14,023 nt of DNA from Planctomycetota bacterium. GTDB lineage: Bacteria; Planctomycetota; Planctomycetia; Pirellulales; Pirellulaceae. Of the stretch, positions 5,999-13,984 are shown piece after piece. How positions within the stretch are numbered: position 1 is the first letter of the stretch; each line of letters begins with the position of its first letter. Location of the stretch: the NCBI GenBank assembly GCA_026692885.1, contig JAPLNJ010000964.1:1-14023 (forward strand), written 5' to 3'. The notes beneath the pieces were generated by a model that saw only the letters and a program-made list of their open reading frames with translations, did not search any database and was not told where the DNA came from. A program made the position numbers and the translations under genes.

Positions 5999-7639
5999 GT
6001 GGACCGAGCACTGTGGCTGTTGCTGTTCCTGCGTTTGCGCGGTAGTTTGCGGGGCCGTCTGAGAAGCCTGCGGACGGTGCGCGGCTGGCTGCTGAGTCTG
6101 ATCGGCCTGGGCTTCGTCGTCGGCTGGGTACTGCTGGCGGCGCATCAGCCACCGCAGGGACTGGGCGCGATGGGGAGCCGGTCTGTACCTCAAGCGGCGG
6201 CCCGCGATGTGTTTCCGCCACTGCTGATGTTGGCCTGTGTGATGACGGTCGCGATGCGTGCAGGGCCAGCCATCTATTTCAGCCGGGCGGAGATCGACTT
6301 TCTGTTTGCGGGCCCCTTCAGCCGCCGGAGGCTGTTGCTGTACAAGTTCGTGAGCTATGCGATCGGTGCGTTCATCAGCGCTCTTTGCGTGGCGGTGGTC
6401 GTACCCGCGGCAGCCTCGTCTTGGGTCGCGTCACTCCTGGGAACCTTCCTGACGTTAGTGTTCCTGCAGCTGCTCTCGGCGGTCATCGGCCTGTTGGGTC
6501 AGACACTCGCTGCGCGGGTCCACCGGGGCTTACGCTGGACGTTCGTAGGGTTGGGATTGCTGGTCCTGGCCAGCGCGGTTTGGCCCTGGCTGAGCGGCAC
6601 GGCGGACGGAGATGTGCTGGCCGCGCTGCGGGCGACGCAGGATTCGGCACTGGGACGGATCGTCTTCTGGCCGTTCGAGCTGTATGCCCGCGTGCTATTC
6701 GCGGAAAGCGGCCGTGACTTGGCCGTCTGGGCTGCGATTGCCGCAGGACTGGATGTGCTGTTGCTGACCGGACTGATCTGGCTGGATGCCGAGTACTATG
6801 AGGCGGTCGAGACGGTCAGTCAGCGGATGCACCAACGGTGGCGACAATGGCACCACGGCCGCCTGGTGGTCGAATCGGCGGCGGCCGCCGGGATCCGCGT
6901 GCCGCAGTTTCCGCTGTGGGGCGGGGCGGGGCTGCTGGCCTGGCGCCAATTGTTGACCGCCGCCAGAACCTGTCGGCGGAACCTGCTGTTGCTGGTCTTG
7001 ACCGCCGCGTGTGTCGGACCGGGGCTGGTCGTGGCCATTGAGCGTGGGCTGTCGCTCGGGTCGGCCATGGGCGTCGTGCTGACCATCAGCATCATTCTCA
7101 TTCCGCGGGTCTTGCTCTTCGACTTCCGCGGCGATCTGGAGCATCTGGACTATCTCAAGACGATCCCATGTCGTCCGTCGTTGGTCGTGCTCGGTCAGCT
7201 GCTGACGCCGGTGCTGCTATCGATCACCGTCCTGGCCGTGCTGCTGGGCGGGGCCGTGCTGGCGGCACCGGACGCTCACCAGCGTCGGCTACTGGGCCTG
7301 ACGCTGCCGATGATCGTGCCGTTCAGTTTCTTTCATTACGCCGTCGAAAACCTGATCTTCCTGTGGTTTCCTTGGCGCGTGGTGCCCGTGGGTAGAATGG
7401 ACTTCGAGTTCTTCGGTCGGACGCTGCTGGAAACGATGGGCAAGCTGACCGCTTGGCTCGGCTGTGGCCTGGCGGCGGCTTGGCTGGCGATGGTTGTGTT
7501 TCGGGCCACGGACCGCTCACTCGTGCTGGCCCTGACCAGCTGCTGGCTGTTCGTATTGGCCTGCGGCGCGCTGGTTACCTGGGCCGCAGCGTGGCGATTT
7601 CAGCGACTGGATGTCGCTCCCCGCGGTCGTGTCGATTGA
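5999..7639 (+). CDS. ABC exporter permease, 'putative ABC exporter' family
   Basis: 546 residues from a GTG start with a good ribosome-binding site. It is rich in Leu/Val/Ala, with about twelve candidate membrane segments (around 31-48, 72-88, 118-136, 144-168, 180-197, 243-261, 328-348, 354-373, 396-423, 432-452, 484-501, 507-531). The motif AEIDFLFAGPFSRRRLLLYK at 97-116 is the hallmark cytoplasmic loop of the putative ABC exporter family (related to EcsB-like permeases), probably the contact to the ATPase. This protein would form the membrane pore partnered by the ATPase encoded 16 bp upstream. The acidic/aromatic stretch LDAEYYEAVETVSQRMHQR at 262-280 fits a cytoplasmic loop. The last 65 bases overlap, tail to tail, the end of the surface-protein gene on the other strand. 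Substrate unknown; no signal for drug, lipid or peptide specificity. Confidence 0.88.
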   Translation: MDRALWLLLFLRLRGSLRGRLRSLRTVRGWLLSLIGLGFVVGWVLLAAHQPPQGLGAMGSRSVPQAAARDVFPPLLMLACVMTVAMRAGPAIYFSRAEIDFLFAGPFSRRRLLLYKFVSYAIGAFISALCVAVVVPAAASSWVASLLGTFLTLVFLQLLSAVIGLLGQTLAARVHRGLRWTFVGLGLLVLASAVWPWLSGTADGDVLAALRATQDSALGRIVFWPFELYARVLFAESGRDLAVWAAIAAGLDVLLLTGLIWLDAEYYEAVETVSQRMHQRWRQWHHGRLVVESAAAAGIRVPQFPLWGGAGLLAWRQLLTAARTCRRNLLLLVLTAACVGPGLVVAIERGLSLGSAMGVVLTISIILIPRVLLFDFRGDLEHLDYLKTIPCRPSLVVLGQLLTPVLLSITVLAVLLGGAVLAAPDAHQRRLLGLTLPMIVPFSFFHYAVENLIFLWFPWRVVPVGRMDFEFFGRTLLETMGKLTAWLGCGLAAAWLAMVVFRATDRSLVLALTSCWLFVLACGALVTWAAAWRFQRLDVAPRGRVD

Positions 7640-8357
7640 TGGAGGTTATCGAATCGGGGCCAACAATTTGCCTGGCGTCTTCGGTGAACCCGAGCTGGTC
7701 CCACTCACTAGGCACCTGGTGAGTTGACAAAAGATCCTCGGCAGCGTCCCTGCCGCGAATCGGAAGCTGCGGGTGCATGTCGAACGTTTGGACAGCCTCA
7801 CCTTCCCCGCCGAAGACATTTGAAACCTGTCCTCCTCCAGATGTATGGATGTAGTTAATCACGATCAAGACATCGGTCGGAGTAAGACTGCCGTCGTCGT
7901 CCGGATCTAGGAACGGCGGCGGAGCCGACGCGGGAGGTGAAGCAGTTGCCAAGACGCGGGAATGGTTGGCATTGATCTCGTTGATGAGCGTTAGCACATC
8001 AAGCGGCGTGATATGGCCATCGCCGGTGATGTCGCATGGATGAAATGGACTTCGCCAGGTCGGCCCCACGGCCGCGATCGTAAACAGTTTCGAGTCGCTG
8101 CGCGCCGGACTGCCGTTGTCGGTCACCGTGAGCGTCACGTCGTAGCTGCCCGGTCTCTGAGCCACCGTCGGCATCCAACTGAATTCGCCCGTGGCCCCGT
8201 TGATCGTCATGCCAAAGCCCAGCGATGCTGCGTCCAGGTTGTACGTCAGCGTGTCGGCCGGTTGGTCCACATCCGTGGCCGTCGCGGTGAACGTCAGCGT
8301 CGCCCACGCGTCGACCGACTTGTTCCCAATCGGCGCCAGCACTGGGGCATCATTCAC
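7575..8357 (-). CDS. C-terminal part of a frameshifted surface protein: Ig-like domain and two dockerin-like repeats
   Basis: 260 codons from a GTG that is really an internal valine; protein similarity in this frame extends back to about 8384 (QTFVITISAVNDAP reads across the start). It is therefore the downstream half of the gene at 8354-11710. Residues 5-95 form a putative Ig/cadherin-like domain (LAPIGNKSVDAWATLTF, YDVTLTVTDNGSPA). Two calcium-loop repeats follow: DITGDGHITPLDVLTLINEI at 109-128 and DPDDDGSLTPTDVLIVINYI at 151-170, the paired dockerin-like ending of planctomycete extracellular proteins. GGEGEAV comes at 183-189. The final 21 or so residues are encoded opposite the 3' end of the ABC permease and have no recognisable tail motif, so the original stop may have been lost. 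Role inferred: cell-surface or matrix attachment. Confidence 0.7.
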   Translation of the reverse strand: MNDAPVLAPIGNKSVDAWATLTFTATATDVDQPADTLTYNLDAASLGFGMTINGATGEFSWMPTVAQRPGSYDVTLTVTDNGSPARSDSKLFTIAAVGPTWRSPFHPCDITGDGHITPLDVLTLINEINANHSRVLATASPPASAPPPFLDPDDDGSLTPTDVLIVINYIHTSGGGQVSNVFGGEGEAVQTFDMHPQLPIRGRDAAEDLLSTHQVPSEWDQLGFTEDARQIVGPDSITSINRHDRGERHPVAEIATLRPR

Positions 8358-11300
8358 GGCGCTGATGGTGATGACAAAGGTCTGTGATCGGCGTCTTCCA
8401 GGACCGTTGGATTAGCTCCAGCCGTAAAGCTAGGAGCGGAGTTGACCGTGCCTGGTGTTGCCAGACGATCGCCGAAGTTGACTCCGGTTCCGAGTTGGCC
8501 GTCTTGTAGATCCTCGAACTCGTAGCCGTCACCTGGAATCGGGGTGCCGATGACTACGGGAATCGAACCCAAGACCACGTTGGTGCCCGCCCGTACGAAC
8601 TGCAGATCGAAACGGTGGGGAACGCCATCCCCCACAAACTCCACATCGAACGTGGCCGTCTGGCCGGCGGTTACACCCGTCAAGACACCGGTATAGTTGA
8701 CGATCTTCACCCGGGGATCGGGGGCCTGCACCGTGATATTCACGGCCACGTTGGTCGCCGCGTGCTGAATCGCGTTCACCACCCCATCGGCGACGCTCTG
8801 CGCGAAGCCCGACGTGATCTGGAAATACAGCGGCCCCCCCACTGCGATGGGGTTCGCCGTTCCATTGTCGATTGGCAAAGTGGACTGATTGGTGGCGCCG
8901 GTCAGTCTGGAAATGGCCTCTAAACCTTGACGCGGATCGAGGTTCGTCTCCGCATTCGTACCCAGGCCGATGACCAAGGCACCCAGCGCATTGAGTCCGG
9001 TGATCGTTTGCTGCAGGCCGGCACCCGAGTTAAACGGCGTGCTCGGGCGCGAGGTCTCCGTCAACGCCGACACCGGAAGAGAGATCCCTCCCACTCCGGT
9101 AATCCTCGTCTCGCCCTTGGGCTGGTAGGCAAATCCAATATCCGTAGCTGTCAGAATGATCGGTAACGCTCCGGGACGAAAACCGGCTCCTCCGACCGTC
9201 CCTGCTGACGGCATGACGGAACCTGCACCTGCGGCGTCCGCCGTAAACGAAGCGAAGGACGGGACGTCACCGCTGTTCCCCGGATCGAGTTGCGTCGTGG
9301 TGAGACCGGCGGGTCCACTGTCCGACACCGAACCGTTGTTGTTGCCGTCGAAACCCAAGCCTGTGACGAGCTGATACAAGGCTTCGATGTCCGTCTCAGG
9401 CCCATCGCCGCCGTAACCGGGTGTGGTACGGTCCAAAGCGGCCTGGATGGCACCCATATATCCCGGCGTGCTCGCGGCGACAATCGGCTGATTCAGGATG
9501 AAGGGACGCCCTGTGGCATATTCATACGCAAAGTCTCCATACTCCTCAAATCGGCCGACGCCAAAACCTAGATCGGTTCCTGGCAGCGACGCTTGCAGCG
9601 AGGTGATGATCGTGGGGAAGGCGGCCCGCACGATCGGGCTGTTATTGACAAAGCTGCCCGTGTCATCGAACAGCAGAAAGACATCCACCAGATTTGTGAG
9701 TGCTCCCGTACTGGGGAGCGTGAGGCTGATTGACTGGCGGTGGACGTCGCCTGCAGCAAGTGTGGTCGTGATGCTCAGCAGATTGACATTGCCCACGGCC
9801 GGATTGCTGACGCCACTGGGCCACAACGTACCTCCCACCGTGGTTGGATAGGTTCCCTCGTAACCCGAATTGACAACCTGGCGGACAACGTAAGCTCCCG
9901 GGCTCCGATTGGTGAAGGAATACGAACCATCGGCCAACGTGACCGTGCTCGGTTCGCTCGCATCGAAGACATTGTCGCGGTCAAGATCGAGGAACACGGT
10001 GGCACCGGCAACGCCTGGTTCTCCAATGTCCTGTTGATGATTGCCGTTGACATCGTCAAATTTCACGCCATGAATTTCGTTCGGACGGAACACCGCGGCT
10101 GTGTTCACGTCGGTACGGTCTTCAGCGGCGACGATGGTGACCACATGTGCCAGCTCTGTGGCAGGCGTGGCACTGAGGATTGTCGGAACGATTGCACGTA
10201 CTGTGTAGGTCCCTTTGGCGAGATGGGTAAAGCTGTAGGTGCCAGCTTCATCGACTGCGGGCGTGAAGAACAAGTCCGACGAGGTCGTGGTTTGCGGTTC
10301 ACCGGGGTCGAGGTGCGAATCGTTGTTGAGATCCAGGTAGACCGTAATACCGGCGAGGCCTTGCTCGGTGGCTTCCCGAACACTGTTCTTATTGGTATCT
10401 GCAAACACCACACCGCGGATGCTGGAGTCTTTGAGTTCCTCGTTTCCGAAGTCGAAGCCGACCGCGTTTTCGCCATTACGAAGCGCGATCGTGTAGGTGC
10501 TGGTGCAAGGGACTATCGTCCGCCAGCCGGGCGTTGCTACTTCCATGATGCTCATGGAACCTGGCAGAACGTTCGAGAACGAATACGAACCATCCGTCGC
10601 GGACGTGGTCTGAGGTTCAGCCGTTTCGTGAACCCCGTTGGAATTAAGATCGAGGAACAGGGTCCAGCCGGCCAGACCGGGTTCCGTGAACGTGCCGGAA
10701 GCCGGGTCCATGTCACGCAGGCTGTTTCCATTGAGATCGTTCCAGACCGTTCCGCTGACCGAGCCAGGGTTAGCTGACGAAATGTTGTAGTTGGCAAAGT
10801 CCGGAGCCACGGACTCTGTGCCCGAGAAGACCGTGACTGTCCAGTTGTCGCTGAACGTGGGTGCTACTTCCCAGCCGCTCGGCAAGATTTCGCAGACTTC
10901 GTAGTCTCCCACCTGCAGCCCAGCGAATAGGTAACCACCATTGACATCCGTGAGCGTGGATGGCTCGGACGGATCTTCCACCCGGTTCCGGTTCAAGTCC
11001 ACGAAGACCGTCCAATCGGGCAAGCCTGGATCGGTGAATGCGCCCGAGAGATTCGTGTCTCGCACCCCGTTCCGATTGAGATCGTTCCAGATCGCACCTC
11101 GGATCGAGCCCCACAGATTGGTGAAGTTGGCAAAATCACCGGCAACCTTTTCCGCTCCAACGCCAACAGTTACCGTCTGTTGTGTGTCAAACCCGGGGGA
11201 GACGTACCAGCCACTGGGCAGAACTTCCACGATGTCGTAGTCACCCGCCGGAAGACTGATGAACGAGTAATCGCCACTCGTATTCGTCAGAGTCGACGGT

Positions 11301-11668
11301 TCGCCAGGATCCGCCACGCGGTCACGGTTCAAGTCCAGGAAGACGGTCCAATCGGCCAAGCCGGGTTCCGTGAACGCATTCGTAACCGGATCCCTGTTGC
11401 GAACTCCGTCGACATTCACGTCCTGCCAGATCGTACCGCGAAGCGACCCGTTCGCGATGCTGAAGTTGGCAAAATCCCGTGTCTTCTGCTGCAAAGCGAC
11501 TACCGTTGCTGTCTGTCTCTTGTCAAATCCAGGTGACACATTCCAGCCACTAGGCACGACTTCCGTGACTTCATAATCGCCTGCCGGCAGGCCGGTAAAC
11601 GAGTACCCGCCACTCGCATTGGTGAGGGTCGTAGGCTCGGAAGGATCCGCGATCTTGCTGTTGTTCAA
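8354..11668 (-). CDS. Truncated multidomain surface protein: SdrD/Cna-B-like repeats and VWA-like domain
   Basis: The frame holds 1104 codons from a TTG that is an internal leucine; domain similarity goes on upstream to about 11710 and there is no signal peptide, so the 5' end is missing. Residues 1-600 hold six B-type repeats of about 113 residues: the first partial, then starting near 74 (GSLRGTIWQD), 187, 302, 416 and 530. Each has WNDLNGNGVRD-, FTEPGLADWTVFLDLN- and GDYEVVEVLPSGW-like blocks, with Asp-rich calcium-binding turns. Residues 658-970 resemble an integrin/VWA domain: VDVFLLFDDTGSF at 661-673 supplies the DxTxS MIDAS motif, and ALVIGLGTNAE at 897-907 a core strand. A beta-rich region (975-1070) follows. 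At 1093-1095 the frame leaves the homologous sequence, which continues one frame over at 8384. Probably secreted and surface-bound when intact; as it stands a broken gene. Confidence 0.7.
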   Translation of the reverse strand: MNNSKIADPSEPTTLTNASGGYSFTGLPAGDYEVTEVVPSGWNVSPGFDKRQTATVVALQQKTRDFANFSIANGSLRGTIWQDVNVDGVRNRDPVTNAFTEPGLADWTVFLDLNRDRVADPGEPSTLTNTSGDYSFISLPAGDYDIVEVLPSGWYVSPGFDTQQTVTVGVGAEKVAGDFANFTNLWGSIRGAIWNDLNRNGVRDTNLSGAFTDPGLPDWTVFVDLNRNRVEDPSEPSTLTDVNGGYLFAGLQVGDYEVCEILPSGWEVAPTFSDNWTVTVFSGTESVAPDFANYNISSANPGSVSGTVWNDLNGNSLRDMDPASGTFTEPGLAGWTLFLDLNSNGVHETAEPQTTSATDGSYSFSNVLPGSMSIMEVATPGWRTIVPCTSTYTIALRNGENAVGFDFGNEELKDSSIRGVVFADTNKNSVREATEQGLAGITVYLDLNNDSHLDPGEPQTTTSSDLFFTPAVDEAGTYSFTHLAKGTYTVRAIVPTILSATPATELAHVVTIVAAEDRTDVNTAAVFRPNEIHGVKFDDVNGNHQQDIGEPGVAGATVFLDLDRDNVFDASEPSTVTLADGSYSFTNRSPGAYVVRQVVNSGYEGTYPTTVGGTLWPSGVSNPAVGNVNLLSITTTLAAGDVHRQSISLTLPSTGALTNLVDVFLLFDDTGSFVNNSPIVRAAFPTIITSLQASLPGTDLGFGVGRFEEYGDFAYEYATGRPFILNQPIVAASTPGYMGAIQAALDRTTPGYGGDGPETDIEALYQLVTGLGFDGNNNGSVSDSGPAGLTTTQLDPGNSGDVPSFASFTADAAGAGSVMPSAGTVGGAGFRPGALPIILTATDIGFAYQPKGETRITGVGGISLPVSALTETSRPSTPFNSGAGLQQTITGLNALGALVIGLGTNAETNLDPRQGLEAISRLTGATNQSTLPIDNGTANPIAVGGPLYFQITSGFAQSVADGVVNAIQHAATNVAVNITVQAPDPRVKIVNYTGVLTGVTAGQTATFDVEFVGDGVPHRFDLQFVRAGTNVVLGSIPVVIGTPIPGDGYEFEDLQDGQLGTGVNFGDRLATPGTVNSAPSFTAGANPTVLEDADHRPLSSPSAP
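8382..8391 (-). other. Frameshift site joining the two surface-protein frames
   Basis: On the minus strand the sequence GACGCCGATCACAGACC reads DADHR in the upstream frame and, from position 8384, QTF in the downstream frame. Both sides match the expected domain style (TVLEDA before, QTFVITISAVNDAP after). Either one base is missing here or a longer internal segment has been deleted out of frame. Confidence 0.7.
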
Positions 11669-11710
11669 GTCCAGGAAGACGGTCCAGTCGGATAAGCCGG
11701 GTTCGGTGAA
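9870..11710 (-). repeat. Tandem array of six SdrD/Cna-B-like coding repeats
   Basis: The units, read on the minus strand, cover about 11710-11450 (partial), 11449-11111, 11110-10766, 10765-10424, 10423-10082 and 10081-9870. Period is about 340 bp for units 2 to 5. Units 1-4 share long nearly identical DNA blocks, for example those coding for FTEPGLADWTVFLDLN and the ATCGTTCCAG that codes the start of WNDLN, while units 5 and 6 are more diverged. Such arrays change copy number by recombination and are hard to assemble. Confidence 0.8.
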
Positions 11711-11811
11711 TTGGATGCGTCCGACAGATCATCCCGCTACGGCGCAGGGGATATGGTACGTGATGTCCGGAACGTGAACAACACGCCTGGTGCTTCGTCA
11801 AAGCTTGAGTT
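11711..11811. other. Junction between two truncated, divergent surface-protein genes
   Basis: On the left the minus-strand B repeat loses homology at 11710, where FTEPGL should be preceded by more of the unit, and a stop (TGA on the minus strand, 11729-11731) follows. On the right the plus-strand Calx-beta domain starts at about 11812 (SGNSGTTTAQFNVTLSG), with an in-frame TGA at 11806-11808. The 100 bp between encodes no recognisable protein in six frames and shows no terminal inverted repeat. I see no promoter or signal-peptide coding sequence for either gene. Confidence 0.6.
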
Positions 11812-11847
11812 TCGGGCAACTCGGGCACCACCACCGCGCAATTCAAC

Positions 11848-13557
11848 GTGACCCTATCGGGCCCCAGCAACAACACGGTAACGGTCGACTTCGCCACGGC
11901 CAACGGCACGGCTCAGGCTGGCACCGACTACCAGGCCGTAACCGGCACAGTCACGTTCGCGCCCAACGAGACGCGGCAGACAATCACGGTAAACGTCAAC
12001 GGCGACCAGCAAATCGAATTGGACGAGACCTTCTTTGTCAATCTCAGCAACCCGACGAACGCGACGATCATCGACAGCCAGGGCCAAGGCACGATCGCCA
12101 ACGACGACAGTAGCGCGTCGCCCGTCCTCTCGATCAATGACGTGACACTCGCCGAAGGGGACGCCGGGACGACGACTTTCATCTTTACCGTGACGTTGAA
12201 CGCCGCGGTCGGCGGTCCCATCAGCGTCGATTTCGCCACGGCCGACGGCACGGCCATCGCAGCCGGCACGGCAATCTCCGACCGCTCGGGAACAAACTCC
12301 GGCGAGGTTAACGACCATGATCGTGACGGCGAAAGCGGCGAGAAGAGCGAAAACGGCGATAATCTCACAGGCGACGATGAGCATCCTCAGGATGCGACCG
12401 ATGGCGATTATCTGGCCACTTCGGGAGCACTGCACTTCGCCGGTCGTGCGGGTGAGACGCAAACGATCACGGTTTCCGTCCGCGGCGACACCCAGGTCGA
12501 ACCAGACGAGACGTTTTTCGTCAACCTGAGCAATCCCGTCGGGGCGGCTGTTGCCAACGGTCAGGGCACCGGCACGATCCTCAACGACGACGCCCGGGCC
12601 GACTTGGCAGTCACGTTGCACGGCGCCACAAGAGTCGCTCCCGGGCGGACGATGGTCTACACGATCGGCCTCACCAACAACGGCCCTGAAGACGCATCAG
12701 GGAGTCTGGTTACGGATGTGTTCCCGGTCGGTTTGAGCAACCTCAGCTGGACGGCTGTGGCCACCGGCGGTGCCGCCGGTGCGGTAAGTGGGATCGGCGA
12801 TATCAGCCAGACGGTGGACTTGCCAGTCCATAGCACGATCACGTACACGGCAACCGGCACGGTGACTGCGGAAGTCGGAACCGTGCTGAGCAACACGGTC
12901 CGCGTGTCGGCGGCAGCCGCGATTATGGACCCCGCCGTTGGCAACCACAGCCAAACGCTCAGCACCACGGTTAGCGCCAGGCCGTCCCAAAATCCACGGG
13001 AGCCGCACGATGTCGACGATGCGGACGGAGTTACCCCTCTGGATGTGCTGACCCTGATCAATTACCTCAACGCCCATCCCGGCGACGGCGTCTTGCCAGG
13101 GTCCCACGAGTTACCGACACCGTACTACGACGTCAGCGGTGACGGTTTCTGCAGCGCGTTGGATGTGCTGATGGTTGTCAATCATATTAACGCTCCGCCG
13201 ACGGGCGCAGGGGAAGGCGAAGCGGTTCCCTTGGAGACTCTTCCACTGCAGCCCGTCGCAGCAGCCATGACGAATGCAAAACCTGAGTCGACCTTGAACT
13301 CGGTGAGCTCTACCAGCGGTGGGGAGGTACTCCGGACCGCTCAGCAGGACTCTATACAGGGGTCATCGGCCGCTTCCGCCTGGCCCGCGGAGGACCAGAC
13401 GCCGCTGGCAGCGAAGGCAGACACGGCCCACCAACGGCTGCATCGAGAGCAGCACGCCAAGGGGGATCTGTTCGTTCGCGGAATTGATCCCGCCGGTTTG
13501 GAATCCGTGCTGTCGGACATCGGCCCAGACATCGACAGGGCGTGGCAGCGACGTTGA
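11848..13557 (+). CDS. Truncated surface protein: two Calx-beta domains, DUF11 domain, dockerin-like repeats
   Basis: 569 codons from a GTG that is an internal valine; Calx-beta similarity starts 12 codons earlier at 11812 and the frame is closed by TGA just before it, so the gene lacks its 5' end and signal peptide. Calx-beta 1 spans about 1-92 (VTVDFATANGTA, TFFVNLSNPTNA, GTIANDD). Calx-beta 2 spans about 93-248 (LSINDVTLAEGDAGTTTF, ETFFVNLSNPVGA, GTILNDD) and is interrupted by an acidic insert at 140-183. Residues 250-375 are a DUF11 domain (ADLAVTLHGA, YTIGLTNNGPEDA). Two dockerin-like calcium loops come at 388-408 (DVDDADGVTPLDVLTLINYL) and 428-448 (DVSGDGFCSALDVLMVVNHI), then GEGEAV at 455-460 and a tail ending LESVLSDIGPDIDRAW, typical of planctomycete secreted proteins. 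Calx-beta domains bind calcium and occur in adhesins. Inferred surface protein, 5'-truncated. Confidence 0.75.
   Translation: MTLSGPSNNTVTVDFATANGTAQAGTDYQAVTGTVTFAPNETRQTITVNVNGDQQIELDETFFVNLSNPTNATIIDSQGQGTIANDDSSASPVLSINDVTLAEGDAGTTTFIFTVTLNAAVGGPISVDFATADGTAIAAGTAISDRSGTNSGEVNDHDRDGESGEKSENGDNLTGDDEHPQDATDGDYLATSGALHFAGRAGETQTITVSVRGDTQVEPDETFFVNLSNPVGAAVANGQGTGTILNDDARADLAVTLHGATRVAPGRTMVYTIGLTNNGPEDASGSLVTDVFPVGLSNLSWTAVATGGAAGAVSGIGDISQTVDLPVHSTITYTATGTVTAEVGTVLSNTVRVSAAAAIMDPAVGNHSQTLSTTVSARPSQNPREPHDVDDADGVTPLDVLTLINYLNAHPGDGVLPGSHELPTPYYDVSGDGFCSALDVLMVVNHINAPPTGAGEGEAVPLETLPLQPVAAAMTNAKPESTLNSVSSTSGGEVLRTAQQDSIQGSSAASAWPAEDQTPLAAKADTAHQRLHREQHAKGDLFVRGIDPAGLESVLSDIGPDIDRAWQRR
12265..12396 (+). 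other. In-frame 132-bp insert coding a 44-residue acidic segment in Calx-beta 2
   Basis: Ordinary Calx-beta domains would read straight from TADGTAIAA to TDGDYLATSG. Here 44 extra residues lie between, rich in Asp, Glu, Gly, Ser and Asn (GEVNDHDRDGESGEKSENGD at 152-171). It begins with GGCACGGCAATC, nearly repeating GGCACGGCCATC found 15 bases earlier, as in a short duplication at the insertion edge. Read on the other strand it encodes a strongly hydrophobic stretch. Confidence 0.6.
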
Positions 13558-13710
13558 TAGGGCGAGCGGCAGGAAGTAGCTTACCCAACTCAATGTAGGG
13601 GGGGCTTCTCAGGCCGTCCCGATCGGCCCGGGAAAGCCGACCTGCGGGTAAACTATTTCTGCCGCTCGCATCAGGCACGGGATGCATAACGTGAATTCGC
13701 GACGCGGGTT

Positions 13711-13785
13711 TCAGGCAAGCGGACGGAGGAGGTAACCGCCTTCGTCCAGCGATTCCATGTGGAGCGGAACCACCGCTTCACGCAT
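13711..13785 (-). pseudogene. Possible HicB-like antitoxin fragment
   Basis: A 24-codon frame starting ATG at 13785, with GGGAGG nine bases upstream on the minus strand. It reads MREAVVPLHMESLDEGGYLL and ends after RPLA. The pattern of a beta strand followed by xLDEGGYL is like the N-terminus of HicB-family antitoxins (which go on YxAxxPDLPGxxAxGxT). The expected continuation is not found in any frame after the TGA, and no HicA gene is recognisable next to it. If real, it is a degraded remnant of a toxin-antitoxin locus; chance resemblance is quite possible at this length. Confidence 0.22.
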
Positions 13786-13946
13786 CCCGCCGTCCTCCCG
13801 AAAGAGAATACGTCTGACCTGGCGTGTTCAGTTTGTCTGATTTTGCCTGGAATTGGTGTTTTCCCGAATGCCTGATTATGTCCCATTCTGGTTTGCTTCG
13901 CGGAGTGATTACGAAATCCAGGATGACCGAGTGGCCCCTGGGGCAC

Positions 13947-13984
13947 CCCTGATCGTGATCCACAGGTTTTCGCCCCAAAGGGGC
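13947..13984 (+). repeat. Dispersed hairpin repeat B, copy 2
   Basis: Shares the core CCTGATCGTGATCC and AGGTTTTCGC with 4969-4994 and then forms its own hairpin: GCCCC at 13972-13976, loop AAA, GGGGC at 13980-13984. Orientation is the same as copy 1. It lies in non-coding DNA near the window edge. Confidence 0.65.

Noticed and set aside
11711..11811. Insertion sequence or its remnant at the surface-gene junction
   Set aside because: No transposase-like peptide, terminal inverted repeat or target duplication could be found in the 100 bp.
11854..12621. A 255-codon minus-strand frame opposite the Calx-beta gene, including a hydrophobic stretch
   Set aside because: The sense strand has unmistakable Calx-beta motifs; the antisense frame outside the 132-bp insert is only a shadow. 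The hydrophobic part is kept as a separate observation.
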